NCBI GenBank assembly: GCA_902826505.1
Contig: CADEFG010000420.1
Location: forward strand, 1-5,004
Length of the DNA stretch: 5,004 nucleotides
Source: an uncultured Acidobacteriota bacterium
GTDB lineage: Bacteria; Acidobacteriota; Blastocatellia; Pyrinomonadales; Pyrinomonadaceae
Reading direction: 5' to 3'
Under the pieces are notes generated by a model, which saw only the letters and a list, made by a program, of their open reading frames with translations, was not told the origin of the DNA and did not search any database. The translations under genes were made by a program, and so were the position numbers. Numbering within the stretch: position 1 is the stretch's first letter; each line of letters opens with the position of its first letter. Shown one piece after another: positions 1 to 5,004 of this stretch.

Positions 1-537
1 GAGATAAGAATGATTTTCCAATTGAACGCTTCCGCCGACCGCGACATGCGCGGTGACCAAACTTCCGAACGGGTGATAAACTTCGCCTGACCAAAATCCG
101 ACCGCAAAACCGATGCCGGTGTCTCCCATCGCTTTTCCGCCTGATGTTCCTAATAGAATCCGACCAATCAGCGCTAGAAACATTTCGCCTTTGTAGCCTT
201 CGCCGACATTGCAGCCGGTGAAAACGATCGAAGCGTCCTTGTTAAAAAGCGTGTCAAAATTTTGTTGATTTAAGGTAATGACAACATTGTTGAAATTAAG
301 ACGATCTGAACCCAAACAAATTGATCCGGGACTGCCGTGGGTATGAAAATCGATCGAGTCCAGAGTTATATTGAAATTTAACATCGACCGAAAGACCGAC
401 TTTAAATTTTCGAGACTGGTTATTTGCGTCGAAGTGCCTGTCCCCTCCGAATGTGCTTCCGCATCATTTCTTGATGATGCAAATTCGTTTCGCCAATCAT
501 TTGGAATATCCGACCAAAAATGTACTTTTTCACCCAT
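1..537 (-). CDS. DUF4347-like (caspase-fold-like) protein, 3' end cut by window edge
   Basis: The reading frame is open from an ATG at 537 down to base 1, giving 179 residues with no stop, so the C-terminus lies outside the window. The core runs from about residue 60 to 145. A predicted beta strand ends in DFHTHGSPG (His65, His67), then come LGSDRL (76-80 region), a strand ending in FTGCNVGEG (Cys109), and a glycine-rich GTSGGKAMGDTGIGF stretch (130-144). This order of HGSPGS, LGs.rL, GCNvg.G and TG matches what I know of DUF4347, a family usually found at the N-terminus of large surface proteins and resembling caspase-like (clan CD) and CHAT domains with a His/Cys dyad. His67 and Cys109 would be the dyad; this is inference. 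Unusually, the domain starts near residue 60 of what may be a short stand-alone protein. There is no signal peptide, so it is probably cytoplasmic. The start is fixed by a strong Shine-Dalgarno at 550-544. It lies 46 bases downstream of the HTH gene and is probably in its operon. Substrate unknown. Confidence 0.72.
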   Translation of the reverse strand, partial: MGEKVHFWSDIPNDWRNEFASSRNDAEAHSEGTGTSTQITSLENLKSVFRSMLNFNITLDSIDFHTHGSPGSICLGSDRLNFNNVVITLNQQNFDTLFNKDASIVFTGCNVGEGYKGEMFLALIGRILLGTSGGKAMGDTGIGFAVGFWSGEVYHPFGSLVTAHVAVGGSVQLENHSYL

Positions 538-543
538 AATTAT

Positions 544-550
544 TCCTCTT
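544..550 (-). promoter_or_regulatory. Shine-Dalgarno site of the DUF4347-like gene
   Basis: On the minus strand the sequence reads AAGAGGA, followed by six bases and then the ATG at 537. This complements the 16S rRNA anti-SD well and at normal spacing, and it decides the start codon. It is the only convincing ribosome binding site in the window; the other five genes have none or only weak ones. Confidence 0.75.
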
Positions 551-563
551 AAAATGTTTTTAA
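549..563. repeat. AT-only inverted repeat between the HTH and DUF4347-like genes
   Basis: TTAAAA (549-554) and TTTTAA (558-563) form a perfect 6-base dyad around a 3-base centre. It abuts the Shine-Dalgarno of the downstream gene. All arm pairs are A:T, so it is weak as an RNA hairpin and has no U-tract typical of a terminator. It could be a protein-binding dyad or simply AT-rich spacer. Confidence 0.3.
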
Positions 564-583
564 ATTACCTCTAAAATATCGAA

Positions 584-865
584 TTAAATTTCCTGTAAAT
601 CTGTATTCGGACGAAAAGCTGAAACGGAATCCGCACAGATCAAAAGTTGTCCTTGCTCCGTTTCGATTGAATGAATCTGTCCCGTGTCAGCCAGACGAAA
701 AATGTCTTTCTCTGAAACGGCAAGCGCCTTTGCCGCTTGAAAAATAGTTAAATGCGCGGTTTCCGTCTGACAATCCGGGCAAAAAAATCTCGTGTTGCGG
801 CTCAGACGAATCAGTGTCAATTCGTGTTTTTCAAATCTGATTTTGGTGCGGCGCTTTGTTTTCAT
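584..865 (-). CDS. Small zinc-ribbon/excisionase-type HTH protein
   Basis: A 93-residue basic protein. The N-terminus is rich in Lys and Arg (KTKRRTKIRFEKHE). A CPDC knuckle follows at residues 29-32 (Cys29, Cys32), with no second Cys pair, so any zinc site is a half-site or uses His38. Residues 39-67 (HLTIFQAAKALAVSEKDIF.. to GQIHS) have the form of a MerR/excisionase-type helix-turn-helix, in which the AxxLxVSxxxIxRLxxxGxI pattern is diagnostic. The C-terminal part GQLLICADSV (72-81) is the conserved tail of this protein type. I recognise it as a small family common in Acidobacteria genomes; its function is not known to me. A DNA-binding or adaptor role is inferred from the HTH. The ATG at 865 has no good Shine-Dalgarno (only AT-rich sequence upstream), yet it is the natural start because the basic motif follows at once. 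It probably heads an operon with the DUF4347-like gene downstream, which it might regulate. Confidence 0.85.
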   Translation of the reverse strand: MKTKRRTKIRFEKHELTLIRLSRNTRFFCPDCQTETAHLTIFQAAKALAVSEKDIFRLADTGQIHSIETEQGQLLICADSVSAFRPNTDLQEI

Positions 866-1024
866 AAAAAATGTCTTTTTGTTTCGTGGCGCTTTCTGCT
901 AAACTTTTCGGCGAAACCCGAAATTCATCCACAGTTTTAATTGCAATGAAGCAAGACTGGCAAAAATGCCGCGAAATTGTCCTAAATTTGCAGATAAATT
1001 CTTATAAATCCTTATAAATGAGCG
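866..1024. promoter_or_regulatory. Divergent intergenic region with promoters for both strands
   Basis: These 159 bases lie between the starts of the minus-strand HTH gene and the plus-strand wHTH/propeller gene, so they must hold the control signals for at least one direction and probably both. I find no convincing sigma70-type promoter for the minus strand. For the plus strand, TATAAA occurs at 1003-1008 and 1013-1018, with only weak -35 candidates (TTGTCC at 977-982, TTGCAG at 988-993) at spacings of 19-20 bases. The promoter assignment is therefore tentative. Confidence 0.5.
991..1020 (+). repeat. Three 10-base phased ATAAAT repeats, candidate operator
   Basis: ATAAAT occurs at 994-999, 1004-1009 and 1014-1019, exactly one helical turn apart. 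The last two copies are identical over nine bases (CTTATAAAT at 1001-1009 and 1011-1019). OmpR/PhoB-type winged helices classically bind direct repeats at 10-11 base spacing, and the gene that starts five bases downstream encodes such a domain. An autoregulatory operator is the favoured reading. The TATAAA within the repeats could also serve as a -10 element. Which role applies cannot be settled from sequence alone. Confidence 0.45.
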
Positions 1025-3190
1025 ATGAACGACCAGCCGAACAGAATAATTTCCTTCGCCGAATTTGAACTCGATACGGTTCATCGGCGTTTGTCGCGCG
1101 GCGGCGAAACTGTTGCGCTGCACGCCAAAGCCTTTGATCTATTGACCTTTCTCGCGCAAAACAACGGGCGGATTATTTCCAAAGACGAGATTCTCGATGC
1201 GGTTTGGGAAGGCAGTTTTGTCGAGGAAGCAAATTTGGTCGTGCAGATCTCCAACTTGCGAAAAGTCCTTGGCGAAACCAAAAACGCGCCGCGCTTTTTA
1301 GTGACGGTTCCGGGCAAAGGCTATAAATTTGCCGCCGACACGAGCGAAAATCTTTTGATGATCGAAACTCATTCGGTTTCCGAACTGACCATCGAACACG
1401 AAGAGGAAATTATCCCGCAATGGCAAACACTGCGCGAAAAAACTGCTTTTGGTCGAAAATGGTTTGGCGTTGGCGGAATTGCGGTTTTTGCCGCTTTAAC
1501 GATCGTCGCCGTCGGCTGGTTTTTGAGCCGACCCGCGCAAACGGTCGAAAACAAACAATTAAAACTGGCGAAGCTGACGACCAACGGTAAGATCGTCAAC
1601 GCGACGATGTCGCCCGACGGGAAATTTGCCGTTTTCGCGCAAAAGGAAGACGCGGGCGAAAGCCTTTGGCTGCGTCAATTAGAAACGGGCAGCGAAAACC
1701 GGATCGCGTCGCCGCAGCCGCACGAATATGTCGGTTTGACGGTTTCGCCCGACAACCAGTTTATTTTCGCGTCCGTTTTTTCAAAAAACGAAATCGACCC
1801 GTTAATTTTCAAAATTCCGATCATCGGCGGCGTTTCGCAGCAGATTCCGAATATCAAAAGCGGCGCAAGCATCAGCATTTCGCCCGACGGAAAACGCTTT
1901 GCTTTTACCGATTCAAACAACGCCGAAAAGGAAACTTTGCTCGGCGTCGCGGACATTGACGGCACCAATTCGCGTATTTTGATTCGCGCCAAACACGATC
2001 TTCGGTATTTTGAAATGTTCAAATCGAGTCCGGTCGCCTGGTCGCCCGACGGCGCGTTCGTCGCGGTTGCCGTGACCGAAAAAAATGAAAACGGCTCGCA
2101 AGCGGCGATTTTGATGATTGACCCGAACGACGGCAGCGAACGCTATTTGACTGAAAAACGCTGGAAATCATTAAGTAATCCGGCGTGGCTCGACGCCGAC
2201 AAACTGGCGTTTATCGCTGCGGAAGAAGACGGACTGCCGAGCCAGATCTGGACAGTTTCGCGCAAAACGGGCGAAGCCAAACAACTGACGAACGAGCTCC
2301 AAACCTATAACTGGCTTGCCGCCGGGAGCGGGAAAATTCTCGCCGGGCAGGTCAATTTCTTTTCGAGTCTGCGAATTGCCGAGTTCGCTGAAAGCGAAAA
2401 AACGCTTAAAGTGCGCGAAATTTTGACGGCTTCCGACCAAATTGATCTTGCTGATTGGGGCGCGAATGGAGACATCGTTTATGCTTCGCGGGCAAGCGGC
2501 AAACGCGAATTATGGCGAATGAACGCGGACGGCTCAAATCAAAAACAGATCACTTTTGATGCCAACATCCGCTTTGGTCTTGCTGTTTCGCCCGCTGACG
2601 AGAGCTTGATCTTCGGGTCGCGCCAAGCGGACAAAAAAGGAATCTGGCAAAGCGATTCAAGCGGTCAAAAATTGCGACAATTAAGCGACGGCAGCGACCA
2701 ATTGCCCGATGTTTCAAACGACGGAAAAATCGTTTTTCATCGCGGTGTGGGTTATGCCGAAGGTGTTTTTCTGACTTCCAACAGCGAACCGAACCCGCGA
2801 CTTCTGAGAGAAAAATGCTATTTTCCGGCGATTTCGCCCGACGGCGCGCAGATGGCTTGTTATTTTATGGATTGGGAAGCCGACCGCAAATGGCGGATCG
2901 CGCTGGTCGCGACCGACTCGGGCGCACTTGTTCGCAAGATCAGTTTGCCGATTCCGATCTACGAACGTCAGATCCGTTTTCACCCGTCCGGCAAATATAT
3001 CACGCAGATTTTTTCGGCGGGCGAGAATCTGAAAATGATCTTATTGCCGGTCGCGGGCGGCGAACATAAAATCTTTGACGGTTTGGGCAAAGGCTCGTCG
3101 AATCTTCCCGAATGGTCGCCCGACGGCAAACAATTTCTTTACCCGCTCATCGCCGAAACGCAGGACGCGGTTTTATTGACCGATTTTTGA
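1025..3190 (+). CDS. CadC/ToxR-like membrane regulator: OmpR-type winged helix, TM segment, TolB/PD40 propeller
   Basis: A 721-residue protein. Residues 9-103 form an OmpR/PhoB-type winged helix (Trans_reg_C): ISFAEFELD, then the ALHAKAFDLL helix, RIISKDEILDAVW, the recognition helix ANLVVQISNLRKVLGE (69-84), and the FLVTVPGKGYKF wing (91-102). A linker leads to one hydrophobic segment at about 147-168, preceded by Arg144-Lys145, so the N-terminus should be cytoplasmic and the rest periplasmic. Residues 175-721 hold repeated PD40/TolB-like propeller blades with SPDG-type turns at 196, 241 (SPDN), 286, 340, 522 (SPAD), 564 (SNDG), 604, 653 (HPSG) and 698. There is no receiver domain, so it would be a one-component sensor in which the propeller perceives a ligand or partner and the winged helix acts on DNA. 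The ligand is unknown. The architecture is abundant in Acidobacteria. The ATG at 1025 is chosen because the winged helix begins eight residues later; no Shine-Dalgarno precedes it. It may bind the phased repeats just upstream and could control the divergent operon. The DUF488 gene follows one base after its stop. Confidence 0.9.
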   Translation: MNDQPNRIISFAEFELDTVHRRLSRGGETVALHAKAFDLLTFLAQNNGRIISKDEILDAVWEGSFVEEANLVVQISNLRKVLGETKNAPRFLVTVPGKGYKFAADTSENLLMIETHSVSELTIEHEEEIIPQWQTLREKTAFGRKWFGVGGIAVFAALTIVAVGWFLSRPAQTVENKQLKLAKLTTNGKIVNATMSPDGKFAVFAQKEDAGESLWLRQLETGSENRIASPQPHEYVGLTVSPDNQFIFASVFSKNEIDPLIFKIPIIGGVSQQIPNIKSGASISISPDGKRFAFTDSNNAEKETLLGVADIDGTNSRILIRAKHDLRYFEMFKSSPVAWSPDGAFVAVAVTEKNENGSQAAILMIDPNDGSERYLTEKRWKSLSNPAWLDADKLAFIAAEEDGLPSQIWTVSRKTGEAKQLTNELQTYNWLAAGSGKILAGQVNFFSSLRIAEFAESEKTLKVREILTASDQIDLADWGANGDIVYASRASGKRELWRMNADGSNQKQITFDANIRFGLAVSPADESLIFGSRQADKKGIWQSDSSGQKLRQLSDGSDQLPDVSNDGKIVFHRGVGYAEGVFLTSNSEPNPRLLREKCYFPAISPDGAQMACYFMDWEADRKWRIALVATDSGALVRKISLPIPIYERQIRFHPSGKYITQIFSAGENLKMILLPVAGGEHKIFDGLGKGSSNLPEWSPDGKQFLYPLIAETQDAVLLTDF

Positions 3191-3191
3191 G

Positions 3192-3596
3192 ATGAAGTTT
3201 TTTACGACAGGTTATCGCGGCAAAGATATCGGCGAGCTTTCCGGTTTGCTCGATTTTCACGAAGCGGTGCTTGCCGATATTCGTTTCGCGCCGGTTTCGC
3301 GTCATCTCGAATGGCGCAAAGATTATCTCAAACTGCTTCTCAAAGACCGTTACCGCCACGTTTCGCAGCTCGGCAATCGCAACTACAAAACCGGCGGCGC
3401 AATTCAGATTCACAATCTTGAGATCGGCATTCGGCTGATCGAATCGTGGGAAACGAACGTCGTTTTGATGTGCGCCTGCGAAAATCTGGAAAATTGTCAT
3501 CGCCGCGTTGTCAAAAACGAACTCGACCGGCGCGGCGCGGAAGTTCGGGAAATCACCGATTGGAATATTGCGCAACCACCGCTTTTTACCGATTAG
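3192..3596 (+). CDS. DUF488 family protein
   Basis: A 134-residue protein with the family's hallmarks in order: an N-terminal strand with TGYRG (6-10), ADIRFAPVSRH (28-38) corresponding to the conserved D[VI]R..P.SR motif, QLGNRN (59-64), and the C-terminal strand and loop LMCACENLENCHRR (92-105) with Cys94, Cys96, Cys102 and His103. The biochemical role of DUF488 is not established. The conserved Asp/Arg/Cys/His cluster suggests an enzyme or ligand-binding site, which is inference. The length is typical for the short form. The ATG at 3192 lies one base after the TGA of the regulator gene and has no Shine-Dalgarno, so translation probably depends on ribosomes finishing the upstream gene. Base composition matches the upstream gene (34 of 60 G+C in 3241-3300). 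It is probably soluble and cytoplasmic. A functional link to the regulator is suggested only by the tight spacing. Confidence 0.88.
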   Translation: MKFFTTGYRGKDIGELSGLLDFHEAVLADIRFAPVSRHLEWRKDYLKLLLKDRYRHVSQLGNRNYKTGGAIQIHNLEIGIRLIESWETNVVLMCACENLENCHRRVVKNELDRRGAEVREITDWNIAQPPLFTD

Positions 3597-3611
3597 ATTT
3601 TTAACTTTTTA

Positions 3612-3641
3612 TTGAAATTCCGAACAAATCTTTAGTAAAGT
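3612..3641 (+). promoter_or_regulatory. Possible promoter for the HD-domain gene
   Basis: TTGAAA (3612-3617, five of six matches to the -35 consensus) is followed after 18 bases by TAAAGT (3636-3641, four of six matches to the -10 consensus). Transcription would begin about at the ATG at 3648, implying a leaderless or nearly leaderless mRNA. No terminator is visible after the DUF488 gene, so read-through is equally possible. Tentative. Confidence 0.25.
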
Positions 3642-3647
3642 TTAAGG

Positions 3648-4325
3648 ATGTCAAATCGAAAAGTTGATCAAGAGTTTTTCCGTTTTGGCAAAACTTTAAC
3701 GACAAATCTGGAAAATGATTTTAGAAAACTTCTCAAAAGTTATTCCGATGATGAAGTTAAATCTGCTGAAATTTCTTCTTTGGTCATCTCCAAATACTCC
3801 GAAAAACATCGGTTTTATCATGATTTAAGTCATGTCAGCGCGTTACTTATGATCGCGGAAAGTTTCAGAGAAAAAATTTCCGATCACGACAGCGTTTGTC
3901 TGGCAATCTGGTTTCACGACGTAATTTATCAGCCGAAAAATTCTGATAATGAAATTGAAAGCGCGAAACTGGCAGTTATAAAATTGACCGAGTTAAATTT
4001 TCCAAAATCTGTTCTCGAAAAAGTTGAAAGAATGATTTTGGCAACGCAGAAACACGATGCGTCAGGGATGGATCAGGACGGGAAATTGTTTCTTGACTTC
4101 GATCTTTCGATTCTTGGAACAAAAGAAGAAATTTATAAGAAATATGCGCGGGCGATCAAACAGGAATATTCGTTTGTTCCCGATGCCGTTTATCGCTATC
4201 GGCGCAAAATAATTTTACGAAGATTTTTATTAAACGGAAATATCTATTACACCGACGAGGTTCGGGCATTATTTGAAGAACAAGCGCGATTGAATATCGA
4301 AAACGAAATTAAAGAGTTATCATAA
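3648..4325 (+). CDS. Predicted HD-superfamily metal-dependent phosphohydrolase (COG4339-like)
   Basis: A 225-residue protein. The HD-type metal site is visible: RFYHDLSH (55-62, with His58 and His62), WFHDVIY (88-94, with the His90-Asp91 doublet), SDNEIESA (99-106), ATQKH (132-136) and the acidic LDFDLSILG (149-157, Asp150 or Asp152 as the late metal ligand). The C-terminal part, with KYARAIKQEYSFV, YRYRRK, LLNGNIYYTDEVRALFEEQARLNIENEI, is as expected for the COG4339 type of predicted HD phosphohydrolases. Some database entries for this type carry the misleading label of an NMDA-receptor subunit. The substrate is unknown; HD enzymes often hydrolyse nucleotides. It is soluble, with no signal or membrane segment. 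The start at 3648 has AAGG directly against the ATG, too close for a normal Shine-Dalgarno. The gene is markedly AT-rich (36 of 120 G+C in 3661-3780) compared with both neighbours. trmFO follows after four bases, suggesting co-transcription, but no functional link to tRNA methylation is known to me. Confidence 0.85.
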   Translation: MSNRKVDQEFFRFGKTLTTNLENDFRKLLKSYSDDEVKSAEISSLVISKYSEKHRFYHDLSHVSALLMIAESFREKISDHDSVCLAIWFHDVIYQPKNSDNEIESAKLAVIKLTELNFPKSVLEKVERMILATQKHDASGMDQDGKLFLDFDLSILGTKEEIYKKYARAIKQEYSFVPDAVYRYRRKIILRRFLLNGNIYYTDEVRALFEEQARLNIENEIKELS

Positions 4326-4329
4326 AAAA

Positions 4330-5004
4330 ATGAAAGAAATAAATGTGATCGGCGGCGGATTAGCCGGAGTTGAAGCCGCGTGGCAAGCCGCTAATTCGGG
4401 CGCGAAGGTAAAACTTTACGAGATGCGCCCGCTAACGCAAACGCCTGCGCACCGCACTGAATTGCTGGCGGAAATCGTCTGTTCGAATTCTCTCAAAAGT
4501 GATGAAGTCGGAAGTGCGCCGTATCTTTTGAAGGAAGAACTCCGGCGCGGAAATTCGCTCGTAATGGAAGCCGCTGAAGCAACGAAAGTTCCGGCGGGCG
4601 CGGCGCTCGCGGTCGATCGCGGAAAGTTTTCGAAACTCATCACGCAAAAAATCGAAGCTCACCCGAATATTGAAATCGTGCGCGAAGAAGTTAAAACGAT
4701 TCCGGCGGACGAAATTTCGATCATCGCGACCGGACCGCTTACATCCGAAGCGTTAACGGCTGAAATCATGAAAATGACGGGCGACGACCAATTGTATTTT
4801 TACGACGCGATCGCGCCGATCGTCGCGGCGGATTCGATCGATATGCGGGTTGCCTTTAAAGCCGCGCGCTACGGCAAAGGCGGCGATGATTATATCAATT
4901 GTCCGATGGACAAAACAGAATACGAACGGTTTTATAACGAATTGGTTGAGGCAAAATCGGTTCCTTTAAAACGTTTTGAAGACACGCACTGGTTCGAATC
5001 GTGT
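4330..5004 (+). CDS. trmFO: TrmFO, folate/FAD-dependent tRNA (uracil-54-C5)-methyltransferase, 5' half only
   Basis: The first 225 codons are present with no stop, about half of the usual 435-470 residues; the remainder lies beyond the right edge. The product methylates U54 in the tRNA T-loop to ribothymidine, using 5,10-methylenetetrahydrofolate as carbon donor and reduced FAD as electron source, in the cytoplasm. Visible family features are the Rossmann dinucleotide loop VIGGGLAGVEAA (6-17), YEMRP (30-34), the TrmFO-specific CSNSLKSD (51-58, Cys51), ALAVDRGKFS (near 96-105), ATGPLTS (near 136-142) and YFYDAIAPIV, followed by a terminal THWFESC. In Bacillus subtilis TrmFO the cysteines at 53 and 226 are catalytic; here Cys51 and Cys225 appear to correspond, and Cys225 is the last codon in the window. 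The CSNS motif distinguishes it from the related MnmG. The ATG at 4330 lies four bases after the HD gene stop, with only poly-A and no Shine-Dalgarno before it, so translation is probably coupled. Confidence 0.96.
   Translation, partial: MKEINVIGGGLAGVEAAWQAANSGAKVKLYEMRPLTQTPAHRTELLAEIVCSNSLKSDEVGSAPYLLKEELRRGNSLVMEAAEATKVPAGAALAVDRGKFSKLITQKIEAHPNIEIVREEVKTIPADEISIIATGPLTSEALTAEIMKMTGDDQLYFYDAIAPIVAADSIDMRVAFKAARYGKGGDDYINCPMDKTEYERFYNELVEAKSVPLKRFEDTHWFESC

Noticed and set aside
371..574. 67-codon plus-strand open frame
   Set aside because: It is antisense to the DUF4347-like gene, which has the conserved His/Cys motifs and a ribosome site; the plus-strand product has neither.
906..923. 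Hairpin TTTCGG/CCGAAA with a 6-base loop in the divergent region
   Set aside because: The 6-base stem has no U-tract and no conserved context, and it is easily expected by chance.
1018..1020. ATG at 1018 as an alternative start for the regulator
   Set aside because: It is out of frame with the winged helix; the in-frame ATG is at 1025.
899..1123. 74-codon minus-strand frame across the divergent region
   Set aside because: It overlaps the start of the winged-helix gene and the phased repeats, has no ribosome site and no recognisable motif.
1675..2022. 115-codon minus-strand open frame, and other open frames inside 1081-3069 on both strands
   Set aside because: All overlap the propeller gene, whose repeated SPDG and blade motifs prove its frame. 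The others read as low-complexity shadows.
1610..3126. Recurrent DNA word TCGCCCGACGG (for example at 1610, 1880, 2042, 2834, 3116)
   Set aside because: It encodes the SPDG turn of the propeller blades in one constant frame, so it reflects protein repeats and codon bias, not a DNA element or CRISPR repeat.
3147..3575. 142-codon open frame on the minus strand
   Set aside because: It lies antisense to the well-supported DUF488 gene, its translation shows no recognisable domain, and such antisense frames are expected with this codon bias.
3630..3640. Perfect 11-base dyad CTTTAGTAAAG before the HD gene
   Set aside because: Arms of five bases with one central base cannot form an RNA hairpin, and such a short dyad is weak evidence for an operator in an AT-rich gap.
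4807..4842. Cluster of CGATCG/GCGATCGC words resembling the cyanobacterial HIP1 palindrome
   Set aside because: There is a single full copy within trmFO, explained by Ala-Ile and Ser-Ile-Asp codons. No enrichment is seen elsewhere in the window.
4330..5004. Assignment as MnmG (GidA) instead of TrmFO
   Set aside because: The CSNSLKSD motif at residues 51-58 and the YEMRP segment are TrmFO-specific, and the MnmG-type motifs are absent.

Overview
The window looks like a chromosomal segment of a Gram-negative bacterium, most likely an acidobacterium of the Blastocatellia/Pyrinomonadaceae type. The basis is recognition, not a search. One gene fuses an OmpR-type winged helix to a membrane anchor and a TolB/PD40 beta-propeller, an architecture greatly expanded in that group. 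Another encodes a small CPDC-plus-HTH protein of a kind common there. A folate/FAD-dependent tRNA methyltransferase (TrmFO) is also present. Base composition is mixed, with hand-counted rows ranging from about 27% to 67% G+C. No mobile element, CRISPR array, rRNA or tRNA is visible.

Minus-strand block (1-865): a 93-residue zinc-ribbon/HTH protein gene (865 to 584) is followed after 46 bases by a gene (537 to beyond the left edge) whose product carries a DUF4347-like, caspase-fold-like His/Cys signature (His67 in HTHGSPG, Cys109 in FTGCNVG). The spacing and the lack of a terminator suggest co-transcription. The caspase-like gene has the only good Shine-Dalgarno sequence in the window.

Divergent control region (866-1024): 159 bases separate the minus-strand pair from the plus-strand genes. 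At its right end lie three ATAAAT hexamers spaced exactly 10 bases apart. They directly precede the gene for an OmpR-type DNA-binding protein and are a plausible autoregulatory operator.

Plus-strand block (1025-5004): the CadC/ToxR-like membrane regulator with a predicted extracytoplasmic propeller (1025-3190) is followed one base later by a DUF488 gene (3192-3596), so translation is probably coupled. After a 51-base gap with a possible promoter comes an AT-rich gene for an HD-superfamily phosphohydrolase (3648-4325). Four bases further on, trmFO begins (4330) and runs off the right edge; the window ends exactly at the Cys codon expected to encode the catalytic nucleophile.

How the genes may work together: the most interesting reading is a divergent module in which a membrane-anchored wHTH/propeller sensor could control both itself and the HTH/caspase-like pair. 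This is inference from layout only. The DUF488, HD and trmFO genes look like ordinary housekeeping or accessory genes. There is no gene-free stretch longer than 159 bases.
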